A stretch of 52,734 nucleotides of DNA from Hyphomicrobiales bacterium. GTDB lineage: Bacteria; Pseudomonadota; Alphaproteobacteria; Rhizobiales; Devosiaceae. The notes under the pieces were generated by a model. It was not told the DNA's origin. It saw nothing but the letters and a program-made list of their open reading frames with translations, and did not search any database. The stretch covers positions 1 to 52,734 of the forward strand of contig SEEL01000022.1 in assembly GCA_004144345.1 (NCBI GenBank). Direction: 5' to 3'. The position numbers were made by a program, and so were the translations under genes. This document shows, one piece after another, positions 41,564-50,486 of the stretch; the first letter of the stretch is position 1, and every line of letters starts with the position of its first letter.

Positions 41564-41614
41564 TGACCGAGGCCGCCGCGCTTTGGGGGAAAGCAGGGCG
41601 GCCTCTCAGGGTCA
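41564..41614 (-). promoter_or_regulatory. Long hairpin in the uxaC / GGDEF-EAL divergent region
   Basis: GAGGCCGCC (41569-41577) pairs with GGCGGCCTC (41597-41605). Inside, GCTTT (41580-41584) pairs with AAAGC (41590-41594) around GGGGG, and outside, TGACC (41564-41568) pairs with GGTCA (41610-41614). The total is 19 base pairs with small internal loops. It could be part of the uxaC mRNA leader or a regulator site. Nothing else is seen in 41487-41773 apart from an AT-richer stretch just before the GGDEF-EAL gene. Confidence 0.4.
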
Positions 41615-41773
41615 ACAATCGTCGGGGACATCGCATTAACGCGCGGCCAGGCGCCGGGTTCCCGCCGGTTTCAACTATTTTCATTTAACCCGCGATCAAC
41701 CATCCGCAGCACCATTCCGCGCCGCTAAGGCAACCTTAAGTCCCGGTATCCAAAACTGAATTTAGCTATTGGG

Positions 41774-44473
41774 GTGAGCTGGATTTTGGGCGTCTTCGGG
41801 ACGATCTGGGGGAATTTGCGCAAAGGCATGGCGGTCGCGCTGCGGCCGACCAACCTGATTTTTGCCGTTGCCGTGCTGGCGGTGCTCGGCTCCGCGATCT
41901 TCGCCGACATCCAGAACCGCACCATCCAGGAACAGCAGCTCCGCGCCCTGGTCAGCCGTCAGGTGAGCGTCCTGAGCACGCGGCTCGAAGGCAATATCAA
42001 CGGCAATATGCAATTGGTGCGCGGGCTCGTTGCGACGCTGGTCACCGAGCCGGGCATGGGGCAGACGCGGTTCACCCGCCTCGCCAGCCAGGTGTTCAAG
42101 GAGAACTCGCAGCTCCGCAACATTGCCGCCGCGCCCAACCTCAAGGTGACGATGGTCTACCCGCTGGCGGGCAATGAGGCGGCGCTCGGGCTCGACTACA
42201 CGAAAAACGAGGCGCAGCGCGCGGCCGCCTACCGTGCCCGCGACGGCCGGCAATTGATCATCGCCGGTCCCGTCGATCTGGTGCAGGGCGGACAGGGCTT
42301 CGTCGGCCGCTTCCCCGTCTACACCGGCGACCAAGGGCAGGAGAATTTCTGGGGCATCGTCTCCGCCGTGGTCGATGCGCAGCAGCTTTACGCCGATAGC
42401 GGCCTGGTCGATCCCGACCTCGATCTCGATGTGAGCCTGCGCGGTCGCGATGGTACCGGCTTTTCGGGCGCGGCTTTCTTCGGCACGCCCGGGGTGATCG
42501 CCGACCGCCCGGTGACGGCCGAAGTGCGGCTGCCGACCGGCTCGTGGCAACTCGCGGCGCGTCCGCGTGGCGGCTGGGCGGCCGGATTGCCCAATCCGCT
42601 GTTCTTCCGCCTGCTCGTTGCGCTGGCCTCCGCGCTGATCATTGTGCCGCTGCTCATTGCGCGCTTCCTCATCGGCGAACGCCAGAAGCACATCCGCACG
42701 CTCGGCGAACGCGAGCGCCAGCTCGATGTGGTGTCGCGCCGTCTCGGCCTCGCGCTCGACACCTCGGAAGTCGGCGTGTGGGAATACAATATCGACACCG
42801 ACACGCTGGTCTGGGACGACCGCATGAACGACCTTTACGGTCAGCCCAAGGACGGCAAGTCGCGCACCTATCACCACTGGCGTGATGCGTTGCATCCGGC
42901 CGACCAGAAGCACGCGCAGGCCGATTTCGCTGATGCCATCAAATCACGCGGCCGCTACGTCTCGGAGTATCGCGTGCGCCTGTCCGACGGCACCGAGCGC
43001 CACATCCGCTCCATCGGCAATTGCTATCGCGATCGCGACGGCTCGTCGCGCATTGTCGGCGTCAACTGGGATGTGACCGCCGACGTCGTGATCAAGCAGG
43101 ATCTTGAGCGCGCCAAGGCGCTGACCGAGGCGCGCAATGCCGAACTGATCGCCGCGACGGCGCGGATCGAGCACACCTCGCTGCATGATGCGCTGACGCG
43201 CCTGCCCAACCGCCGCTATCTCGACCGCATCCTCGAAGAGCGGGCCGCCCGCTGTGCCGAGAGCGATAATGGTGGCCTCGCGCTGCTGCACATCGATCTC
43301 GATCGCTTCAAGGAAATCAACGACACGCTTGGCCACGCAGCCGGTGACTCCATGCTGGTGCATGTCGCCGAAATCCTGCGCAAGAATGTGCGCGAGGACG
43401 ATTTCGTGGCGCGTATCGGCGGCGACGAATTCGTCATCGTCTCGGGGCTCGGCAAGGGCCGCCGCGACCTCTCGCGTCTCGCAACGCGCATCGTCGAACA
43501 GATGCGCGAGCCGGTGCCCTATATGGGCTATGAATGCCGCTGCGGCGTCTCGATCGGCATCGCCTATCAGCGCGGCCCCAAGGTCGATGACAAGCGCCTG
43601 CTGATGGATGCCGATATCGCGCTCTATCGCGCCAAGCGCCGCGGCCGCAATCGCCACGAATTCTTCACCGAAGCGCTGCAGGCCGAGATCGTCTCGAGCA
43701 AGCAGATGGCCGACGATATCCTCGCCGGCATCGAGCAGGGCCAGTTCGTCGCCTGGTACCAGCCGCAGGTCGATGGCCGCACGCGGCAGATCGCCGGCGT
43801 CGAGGCGCTGGCCCGCTGGGAGCACCCGACGCGCGGCATCGTCCCGCCCGACGTCTTCCTGCCCATCGCCGAGGATCTCAACGTCACCGCCACCATCGAC
43901 CGCATGATCCTCGAGCAGACGCTGGCCTGGATGAAGGTCTGGCGCAGCAAGGGCCTCGCCATTCCCCATGCCTCGGTCAACGTCTCCGGCCGCCGCCTGC
44001 GCGACGAGAATCTGATCAAGCAGTTGCGCAAGCTCGATATCGAGCCGGGCACCATCTCCTTCGAGCTGGTTGAATCCATCTATCTCGACGAGCGCGACGA
44101 CATGGTCACCTGGAACATCGACCAGCTGCGTGAACTCGGCATCGAGATCGAGATCGACGATTTCGGCACCGGCTACGCCTCGATCGTCAGCCTCCTGCAG
44201 CTGCAGCCGCGGCGCCTCAAGATCGATCGCCAGCTGGTCAATCCGGTGCGTGAATCCGAAGCGCAGCGCCGGCTCATCGCGTCCATCGTCGACATCGGCC
44301 ACTCGCTCGGCATCGGCGTCATCGCCGAGGGCGTCGAGACCGAGGAGCATGCGCGCATCGTCACCGAACTCGAATGCGACATGCTGCAGGGCTACGCCAT
44401 CTCGAAGCCGCTGAGCCCCGACAAGCTCGAACGCTTCGTCGCCGGCTGGCAATCGCAGATCGCGGCCGCCTAG
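41774..44473 (+). CDS. CHASE-PAS-GGDEF-EAL cyclic-di-GMP signalling protein
   Basis: 899 residues from a GTG; the ATG 18 codons later (MAVALRPTN) is an equally good start. Two membrane helices (NLIFAVAVLAVLGSAIFADI and LLVALASALIIVPLLIARFLI) enclose a periplasmic CHASE domain (VYPLAGNEAALGLDY). A PAS domain follows (LDTSEVGVWEYNIDTDTLVW). The cyclase domain has an intact GGDEF (549-553) and an inhibitory RxxD site (REDD) at correct spacing. The phosphodiesterase domain has EAL (E677), DDFGTGYAS, EGVETEEH and QGY. Both activities therefore look possible. CHASE domains sense small extracellular ligands; the ligand is unknown. Its stop shares CTAG with epmA. Confidence 0.9.
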   Translation: MSWILGVFGTIWGNLRKGMAVALRPTNLIFAVAVLAVLGSAIFADIQNRTIQEQQLRALVSRQVSVLSTRLEGNINGNMQLVRGLVATLVTEPGMGQTRFTRLASQVFKENSQLRNIAAAPNLKVTMVYPLAGNEAALGLDYTKNEAQRAAAYRARDGRQLIIAGPVDLVQGGQGFVGRFPVYTGDQGQENFWGIVSAVVDAQQLYADSGLVDPDLDLDVSLRGRDGTGFSGAAFFGTPGVIADRPVTAEVRLPTGSWQLAARPRGGWAAGLPNPLFFRLLVALASALIIVPLLIARFLIGERQKHIRTLGERERQLDVVSRRLGLALDTSEVGVWEYNIDTDTLVWDDRMNDLYGQPKDGKSRTYHHWRDALHPADQKHAQADFADAIKSRGRYVSEYRVRLSDGTERHIRSIGNCYRDRDGSSRIVGVNWDVTADVVIKQDLERAKALTEARNAELIAATARIEHTSLHDALTRLPNRRYLDRILEERAARCAESDNGGLALLHIDLDRFKEINDTLGHAAGDSMLVHVAEILRKNVREDDFVARIGGDEFVIVSGLGKGRRDLSRLATRIVEQMREPVPYMGYECRCGVSIGIAYQRGPKVDDKRLLMDADIALYRAKRRGRNRHEFFTEALQAEIVSSKQMADDILAGIEQGQFVAWYQPQVDGRTRQIAGVEALARWEHPTRGIVPPDVFLPIAEDLNVTATIDRMILEQTLAWMKVWRSKGLAIPHASVNVSGRRLRDENLIKQLRKLDIEPGTISFELVESIYLDERDDMVTWNIDQLRELGIEIEIDDFGTGYASIVSLLQLQPRRLKIDRQLVNPVRESEAQRRLIASIVDIGHSLGIGVIAEGVETEEHARIVTELECDMLQGYAISKPLSPDKLERFVAGWQSQIAAA

Positions 44474-45519
44474 CCCGCCACCGGCACCCACAGCACCTGG
44501 TCGATCCGGTCGGCCCCGACAGCCAGCATCACCAGCCGGTCAAAGCCCAGTGCAATGCCGCTCGCGTCGGGCATGAGCTTGAGCGCCGCGAGAAACTCCT
44601 CGTCCAGCGGATAGCGCTCGCCATAGAGCCGCGCCTTCTCGTCCATCTCGGCTGCAAAGCGCCGCCGCTGCTCGGCCGCGTCGGTCAATTCGCCGAAGCC
44701 GTTGGCGAGCTCCACGCCGCACGCATAGATCTCGAACCGCTCCGCGACGCGCGGATCGTCGGGCGTCCGCCGCGCCAGCGCCGCCTCGCTCGCCGGATAG
44801 CGGTCGAGGATGGTGATGCGCCCGCGCCCCAGTTGCGGCTCGACCTTCTCGGTCAAGATACGCGTGAACAGATACGACCATTGGATCTCGTCCGGCACCT
44901 CGAGCCCCGCCGCCCGCATCTGCGCCGCCAGCGCTTCCGCATCGGTATTGCCCGCCGCATCCATCGTCGCCAGCAGATCGATCCCGGCATGTTGCGCGAA
45001 CGCCTCGGCGACGCTGATCCGCTCGACCGCCGCCGCCGGATCGGCCTCCACCCCACGATAGCGCAGCTGCGGCGCGCCGATGGTCGCGGCCGCCAGCCGG
45101 ATCATCGCCACGCAATCGTCCATCACCGCGGCATAGGGCTCCTCCACCCGGTACCATTCGAGCATCGTGAATTCGGGGTGATGCCGGCCGCTCCGCTCGC
45201 GATTGCGCCACACATGGCCGAGGCTGGCGATGCGCCGCTCCCCCGCCGCCAGCAGCTTTTTCATCGAAAATTCCGGCGAGGTGTGGAGGTAGCGGGTCTG
45301 CGCCACCCCGTCCTCGCCGATCATCCGCGTGGCAAAGGCATGCAGGTGCGTTTCATTGCCCGGACTGCGCTGCAGCCCCGGCGGATCGACCATCACGAAG
45401 TCCGCTGCCCCCAGATACCCCCGGATCGCCGCCTCGATGCGGTTGCGGGCCAACAGGATCGGCCGCCGGTCGGCATGCACATGCGGCGTCCACCAGGGCG
45501 AGGCAGGCATTTCGGGCAT
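44470..45519 (-). CDS. epmA: EF-P beta-lysylation enzyme EpmA (GenX/PoxA)
   Basis: 349 residues, the class II lysyl-tRNA-synthetase-like catalytic core without an anticodon domain. Motif 2 is [23 protein letters not shown], the N-terminus [23 protein letters not shown] matches EpmA, and motif 3 is [15 protein letters not shown]. EpmA attaches (R)-beta-lysine, made by EpmB, to a lysine of elongation factor P. The efp gene lies head-to-head with it, 125 bases away, and carries the target lysine. The EpmB gene is not in this window. Stop shared as CTAG with the GGDEF-EAL gene. Confidence 0.93.
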   Translation of the reverse strand: MPEMPASPWWTPHVHADRRPILLARNRIEAAIRGYLGAADFVMVDPPGLQRSPGNETHLHAFATRMIGEDGVAQTRYLHTSPEFSMKKLLAAGERRIASLGHVWRNRERSGRHHPEFTMLEWYRVEEPYAAVMDDCVAMIRLAAATIGAPQLRYRGVEADPAAAVERISVAEAFAQHAGIDLLATMDAAGNTDAEALAAQMRAAGLEVPDEIQWSYLFTRILTEKVEPQLGRGRITILDRYPASEAALARRTPDDPRVAERFEIYACGVELANGFGELTDAAEQRRRFAAEMDEKARLYGERYPLDEEFLAALKLMPDASGIALGFDRLVMLAVGADRIDQVLWVPVAG

Positions 45520-45644
45520 TTGACGCTCGGGACTGGCGGATTTGCCGTTTTTGCGCTATCGGCGGCGCCGAAAACACAAAATGGTTCCGGGTGAAGGGTT
45601 GGCCGTCTCTAGGCTCCCTCCGGTGCCGCCACAAGGAAGAAATA

Positions 45645-46214
45645 ATGGTCAAGGTCATCGCCTCGTCCCTGCGCAAAGGCAACGTCGTCGAGCAGGACGG
45701 CAACCTCCACATCATTCTAACGGCCGAAAACGTCCACCCCGGCAAGGGCAACTCGGTCACCAACGTCAACATGCGCCGCATGTCGGATGGCGTGAAGGTC
45801 ATCGGCCGCTGGCGCACCGTCGAAATGGTCGAAAAGGCCGATGTGGACGAGCGCGAATACCAGTTCCTCTACAATGATGGCGAAGGCTACCACTTCATGG
45901 AGCCCACCACCTATGAGCAGCTCGCTGTTCAGGAAGACGTCATCGGCGACCAGAAGATCTTCCTGCAGGACGGCATGAAGGTGTTCATGAAGACCTTTGA
46001 AGGCAACGCCGTGGCCATCGAACTGCCGGCCCGCGTCACCCTCGAGATCACCGAGACCGAACCGGTCGTGAAGGGCCAGACGGCCTCGTCCTCGTTCAAG
46101 ACGGCGATCCTGTCGAACGGCGCCAAGACCATGGTCCCGCCCCATATCGGCGTCGGCACCCGCGTGGTCGTGATGACCGAAGACGGCTCCTACGTCGAGC
46201 GCGCCAAGGACTGA
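45645..46214 (+). CDS. efp: Elongation factor P
   Basis: 189 residues from the ATG at 45645 with AAGGAAG before it; the open frame extends upstream without a better start. Three EF-P beta-barrel domains are present: [37 protein letters not shown] and a C-terminal [29 protein letters not shown] block. The modified lysine is K34 (PGKGNS), the same number as in E. coli. EF-P rescues ribosomes stalled at polyproline. The neighbour epmA supports the beta-lysine form. Confidence 0.96.
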   Translation: MVKVIASSLRKGNVVEQDGNLHIILTAENVHPGKGNSVTNVNMRRMSDGVKVIGRWRTVEMVEKADVDEREYQFLYNDGEGYHFMEPTTYEQLAVQEDVIGDQKIFLQDGMKVFMKTFEGNAVAIELPARVTLEITETEPVVKGQTASSSFKTAILSNGAKTMVPPHIGVGTRVVVMTEDGSYVERAKD

Positions 46215-46220
46215 TCGTGC

Positions 46221-49208
46221 CTAGGGTGCTGGCTGCGCTGCCGCCAGCACCTCGTCGATCATCGCCAGCCTTTCGCTGAAATAGCCATCCTGGTCGGTGA
46301 TGCCATTGCCGCGGACAATGTCCCACGCCGCCGCGATCGCCGACCGTCCCTGCGCCATCGTCGCCCTATCCCCCGCCCGGTAGCCGGCCTGCGCCAGCGT
46401 CCAGCCGGCACTGTTGGCGATGCTTGCCCACAGCAGCGGATTGGTGTCTGCCGTGTAGACTCCCGTGGCGGCATCATAGGCTTCGAGCGCCTCGCGGTAG
46501 CGCTCGACACCGCTGCCCTCGCGCCAGCCGATCTCGTAGAGCACATTGCCGATCTTGATCTGGAGGTCGGCCCATTGCGCGGGCATGCGCTCCCGCGTCT
46601 GCTCGCTCGCTGCGTCGCGATAGGCCGCGACCGCCGACAGCAGCGTCTCTGTACCCGTCTCGCGGCTGCCGATATTGGACAGCACATTGCCCATGTTCGA
46701 GCGGACCATCGCCCAATCATGCGGCAGGCGGTCCCGCGTGCGGATGTCGAGCGAGCGCTGCAACGCCGTGAGCGCTTCGCCGAATACCGCAGGATCGCCG
46801 CTCCGCTCGCCTACCAGGTTCAGCGTGCTGCCCAGATTGTTCTGCGCCAGCGCCCATTGCAGCGGCGCCTGCTCCGGGCTGATGGCCGCCGCCGCTGTGC
46901 GATAGGACTGCACCGCCGCGGCCAGCTTGCCATCGTCGCCGCCGCGCATGCCGAGCTGCGCCTGCACATTGCCCAGGTTGATCGTCGCCGTGACCCAGTC
47001 GATGAGCGAGCGTTCCGGCGAGAATTCTTCTAGGGCGCCGCGAAAGGCCAGCTCGGCTTCCATGAACAGCGCTGTGCCGGGCTCCAGATTGCCCAACTGC
47101 GTCAGGGTCGAGCCGAGATTGCCCTGCGTCTGGGCCCACATCAGCGGCATCCGTTCACGTGGCATCAATTCGAGTGCCGCGCGTAGCGTCGCGGCCGCGT
47201 CGACGAACGCCTGCCGGTCGCCGGTTCGTGTACCCAGCAGCAATAGCGTGCCGCCCAGATTGTTCTGGATCAGCGCCCAGTCATAAGGCCGCGTGGTTGC
47301 ATCGGCTACCGACAGGGCGGCGCGGAACGCATCGGCTGCAGTGAGCAGGCTGGCCGGGTCGGACTGCTGGTCGCCGACAATGCGCAGCGTGTTGCCGAGG
47401 TTGTTCTGCGCCATCCCCCATTCGAAAATATGGCTCTCCGGCGAGAGCCTTTCGAGGGCGGCCTGATAGCCATCGATGGCGGCAAGCAGCCCCGCCGCAT
47501 CGCCGTCCCGCTCGGCCCGAATGGACAAGCTGGCGGCGAGCCGCGTCATCGTCATCGCCCATTCGGCTGGCGCGGCCTCGCGGTCGATGGCGCCCAGCGC
47601 CAGCTCATAGGCGCCGATGGCGGCCGTGATGCTGGCATCATCGGCATCGCGTTCGGCGAGCTGGGCGTAGCCATTGCCGATGTTGCGCTGCAGTCGCGGC
47701 CAATGCGGATTGTCCGGCTGCACCAGCCCGAGTGCCGCCTGATAGGCCGCCACCGCCCCGCGCAATCCCGCCTTGTCGCCGGCCTGCACGCCGAGCTCGT
47801 AGAGCGCATCGCCCTCGGCCTCCTTGTAGGCGACGGCCAGTTCGTCATCCCAGCGCTCGACCTCGGCATAAGCGAGGCGGAAATTCTCGGCAGCGGCGGC
47901 AAAGTCGCCGCTGATCCCATAGGTGCGCGCCGTACGCGCCAGCAGATCGCCGCCTTCCAACCGCCGTGCTTTCAGCAGGTCTTCGGTCGCATCGAGGCTG
48001 GTGCTGAGGCTCGCATAGCGCGCCTTGGCGTTCTCCCAGAAGCCGATGCTGACGGCGAGCGCGCCCTCGTCGAACGCCTGTTGCGCGAGGGACGCGAGGC
48101 GCACGATCTCGGCGTCGGTGCTGCTCAGCGTCTGCCTCTCATCGATCAGCGCACGCACCGTCTCGGTTTGCTTGCGCAGCAACTGGTCGAGCTCACCCGG
48201 ATCGGCGGGCGTTTCCTCGCCCAGCGCGTCAAGCAAGCCGTAGAGCGCATCCATCGGTACGGCCGCCTCATCGGCCGCGTTCTGCACCTGCTGGCGCACT
48301 GCCGCGGGCATGGTCGCGATGCTGAGCAGCAGCTGCCGCCGTCCATCGCGGATCAGCGCCTCGTCGCCATCGCTCTCGATTGGCGCGCCGAAACTCAGCA
48401 CGCGCCGCAACGACGAATTCATCCACGGGACCTGCCGCGCGCCGGTCTTGAGATAGACCTCCTCGGTCACCATCGTCATCAGATCGCCGAACGCGTAGCC
48501 GCCCGCCGCGAAATGTTTCAGCAGCGCTGCCGCGTAAGGCGAATTGCCGCCGGGTTCACCATCGAGCGCCGGTTGTCCCGGCGCCGACGCAAAGCCGATC
48601 ACCATGCCCAGACTGTCCGGCGCCACATTCACCTGCGCCACGGGGGCCGGCCCGCGCATTTCGCCGAGGCCCGTCGCGGCGAGTGGGATCGCCGCATCGC
48701 TGCCGGGCAACTGGATCGCCGCGCCATCGGGAAAGGCCTCGCTGCGGCAGGCATCGAGCAGCATGATGGTGACCGGCACGGTGCGCGCCAATTCATCCAG
48801 CAGATCGCTCACCGCCACGAGGCTCTGGCCCGCCAGTTGCGGCGTGCTGATATCGGCATCGATGGGGACGAGATAATTCTGCCCCGCGGCTTCCACCGCA
48901 TGACCCGCGTAATAGACCAGCGCCACATCGGCGCCTTCGGCATCGGCGATGAAATCCTCGATCTCGCGCCGGAGCCGGTCGCCATCGCGGTCGAGCACCC
49001 GCGTCACGTCGAAGCCGAGATCGCCCAGCATCTCGTCCATGGCGCGCGCATCATTGAGCGTGTTGGTCAGATCGCCCAGCTGCTCATAATCGGCAGCACC
49101 GATCACCAGTGCGACGCCGCGCAGCTCATCGCCCGCCGCCCGCCCGCTCAGGCTGGCGGCAACAAGGATCACCAATAGCGACACGCCCCTGCGCAGTCGG
49201 CCCATCAT
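46221..49208 (-). CDS. Exported caspase-like protease with TPR-like repeats
   Basis: About 995 residues. I place the start at the ATG at 49208; a GTG four codons earlier and an ATG one codon later are alternatives, with GGGGGGA directly in front. A signal peptide (RGVSLLVILVAASLSGRAAG) is followed by a C14 domain with H103 (YYAGHAVE) and C154 (LLDACRSE). A helical linker follows, then about ten repeats of some 50 residues with the pattern WAxxxxNLGxxLxxxGxRxGD (for example WALIQNNLGGTLLLLGTRTGD). Such repeats form TPR-like superhelices that bind proteins. It is the second caspase-like protein in the window, with another partner domain. Confidence 0.88.
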   Translation of the reverse strand: MMGRLRRGVSLLVILVAASLSGRAAGDELRGVALVIGAADYEQLGDLTNTLNDARAMDEMLGDLGFDVTRVLDRDGDRLRREIEDFIADAEGADVALVYYAGHAVEAAGQNYLVPIDADISTPQLAGQSLVAVSDLLDELARTVPVTIMLLDACRSEAFPDGAAIQLPGSDAAIPLAATGLGEMRGPAPVAQVNVAPDSLGMVIGFASAPGQPALDGEPGGNSPYAAALLKHFAAGGYAFGDLMTMVTEEVYLKTGARQVPWMNSSLRRVLSFGAPIESDGDEALIRDGRRQLLLSIATMPAAVRQQVQNAADEAAVPMDALYGLLDALGEETPADPGELDQLLRKQTETVRALIDERQTLSSTDAEIVRLASLAQQAFDEGALAVSIGFWENAKARYASLSTSLDATEDLLKARRLEGGDLLARTARTYGISGDFAAAAENFRLAYAEVERWDDELAVAYKEAEGDALYELGVQAGDKAGLRGAVAAYQAALGLVQPDNPHWPRLQRNIGNGYAQLAERDADDASITAAIGAYELALGAIDREAAPAEWAMTMTRLAASLSIRAERDGDAAGLLAAIDGYQAALERLSPESHIFEWGMAQNNLGNTLRIVGDQQSDPASLLTAADAFRAALSVADATTRPYDWALIQNNLGGTLLLLGTRTGDRQAFVDAAATLRAALELMPRERMPLMWAQTQGNLGSTLTQLGNLEPGTALFMEAELAFRGALEEFSPERSLIDWVTATINLGNVQAQLGMRGGDDGKLAAAVQSYRTAAAAISPEQAPLQWALAQNNLGSTLNLVGERSGDPAVFGEALTALQRSLDIRTRDRLPHDWAMVRSNMGNVLSNIGSRETGTETLLSAVAAYRDAASEQTRERMPAQWADLQIKIGNVLYEIGWREGSGVERYREALEAYDAATGVYTADTNPLLWASIANSAGWTLAQAGYRAGDRATMAQGRSAIAAAWDIVRGNGITDQDGYFSERLAMIDEVLAAAQPAP
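46225..46251 (+). terminator. Hairpin after efp, inside the end of the converging gene
   Basis: GGTGCTGGC (46225-46233) and GCCAGCACC (46243-46251) form nine perfect pairs around a nine-base loop. It begins ten bases past the efp stop, but its bases are also the last codons of the caspase-TPR gene on the other strand. No T-run follows. It is a plausible transcript end for efp, or a chance result of an alanine-rich C-terminus. Confidence 0.35.
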
Positions 49209-49306
49209 TCCCCCCGGCACGATACAATGCAGCTAAGCCTAGGACGCCGCCCGAAGCCAGTGTCTTGGTCAGACGGGACGCGCGCGCTCATTTGCGCAAG
49301 CGGCCC

Positions 49307-49497
49307 GCCCCACCCACCGGCTACGCCGGTCCCCCCTCCGCGCTTTTTTGCGCTCTGTCCGAAGCAAGCCAAGAGGCGTGCTTCGGCCAACCGCTGATGG
49401 GGAGGGAGTCTCCAGAGCACCGGGCTTTCAGTCAGGTCTCCCTCCTCGGCGCGCAGCGCTGGGGAGGGGGGACCACGCGCTAGCGTGGTGGGTGGGG
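49307..49497. repeat. Mosaic palindromic repeat with insert (copy 2)
   Basis: It has the same outer arms as copy 1 (CCCCACCCACC and GGTGGGTGGGG), with tips CCGGC-TAC-GCCGG and CCACGC-GCTA-GCGTGG, and the same inner block near 49440-49475. Between the arms, relative to copy 1, is an extra stretch of about 55 bases with its own hairpins: GCGC-TTTTTT-GCGC and CCGAAGCA/TGCTTCGG. It fills most of the gene-free stretch 49209-49580. The remaining 49498-49580 shows nothing I can support except the region just before the next gene. Confidence 0.8.
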
Positions 49498-49580
49498 TGA
49501 GCCACGGCCCCGAAGCAATCCCCTTGGCCGTGATCGGCCGCAGGGTTGCGGCGCTGCGCCATGAGCCATATCTTTGGCCC

Positions 49581-50483
49581 ATGCAAACACCCGCGCTTCC
49601 TTCCGTGGTCGCTTTGCGCGCCCACATCCCCGACGATGCCTTCACGGCCCCCGGCCTCGGCACGCTGCGCGAAGGCAGTGGCGTCGTGATCGGCGAGAAT
49701 GGCCTTGTGCTCACCATCGGCTATCTCATCACCGAGGCCGAGGAAGTCTGGCTCACCACCCATGATGGCCGCGTCCTTGCCGCACATCCGCTGGCCTACG
49801 ATCAGGAAACCGGCTTCGGCCTCGTGCAGGCGCTCGGCCCGCTCGACCTCCCTGCCATCGAACTGGGCGATTCCTCCGCCGCCAAGCTCGGCGACAGCGT
49901 GGTCTTTGCCGATGGCATTGGCGGCTCGGTCACGGCCGCCATTGTCGGCAAGCAGGAATTTGCCGGCTATTGGGAATATCTGCTCGACGAGGCGATCTTC
50001 ACCGCGCCCGCCCATCCTTCATGGGGTGGTGCGGCGGTGATCGGCGCCGATGGCAAGCTGATCGGCATCGGCTCGCTGCGCCTCCAGATGATGCGCTCGG
50101 GCGATGTCACCGACATCAACATGGCCGTGCCAATCGATCTGCTGCGGCCGATCTTCGATGACCTCATGACGCGCGGCCAGCCCAACCGTCCACCGCGCCC
50201 CTGGCTCGGTGTGTTCTCGGCCGAGAACAATGGCGAAGTCATCGTGATGAGCGTGGCCGATGGCAGTCCCGCCGCGAAGGCCGGCCTCCAGCAGGGCGAC
50301 ATCATCTCCGACGTGCGGGATGGCGAAGTGGCGAGCCTTGCCGATTTCTACCGCAAGCTCTGGACCATCGGTCCGGCTGGCGCCGAAGTGCCCATGCGCA
50401 TCGTGCGCGATGGCCGCGAGTCATGGCTCCGCATCAAATCGGCCGACCGCAATTCCTTCCTGCGCAAGCCGCAGATGCAATAG
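49581..50483 (+). CDS. HtrA-like pseudoprotease with PDZ domain
   Basis: 300 residues from the ATG at 49581; the frame is open upstream into the repeat, and there is no clear ribosome binding site. The fold follows S1C proteases: GSGVVIGENGLVLTIGYLI, LGDSSAAKLGDSVVFADG, and a C-terminal PDZ domain (PWLGVFSAENNG, SPAAKAGLQQGDIISDVRDG). The catalytic residues are gone: Y48 stands where LTNxH has histidine, GFGLV replaces DLAVL, and W148 (HPSWGGAAV) stands at the serine of GNSGGP. No signal peptide or membrane helix is seen. It is therefore probably a binding or scaffold protein. The frame is intact, so this is not a decayed gene. Confidence 0.8.
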   Translation: MQTPALPSVVALRAHIPDDAFTAPGLGTLREGSGVVIGENGLVLTIGYLITEAEEVWLTTHDGRVLAAHPLAYDQETGFGLVQALGPLDLPAIELGDSSAAKLGDSVVFADGIGGSVTAAIVGKQEFAGYWEYLLDEAIFTAPAHPSWGGAAVIGADGKLIGIGSLRLQMMRSGDVTDINMAVPIDLLRPIFDDLMTRGQPNRPPRPWLGVFSAENNGEVIVMSVADGSPAAKAGLQQGDIISDVRDGEVASLADFYRKLWTIGPAGAEVPMRIVRDGRESWLRIKSADRNSFLRKPQMQ

Positions 50484-50486
50484 GCG

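Noticed and set aside
49307-49497. A CRISPR array or insertion sequence end
   Set aside because: No regular repeat-spacer pattern, transposase or target-site duplication; the structure is a nested palindrome with a relative at 6076-6213.
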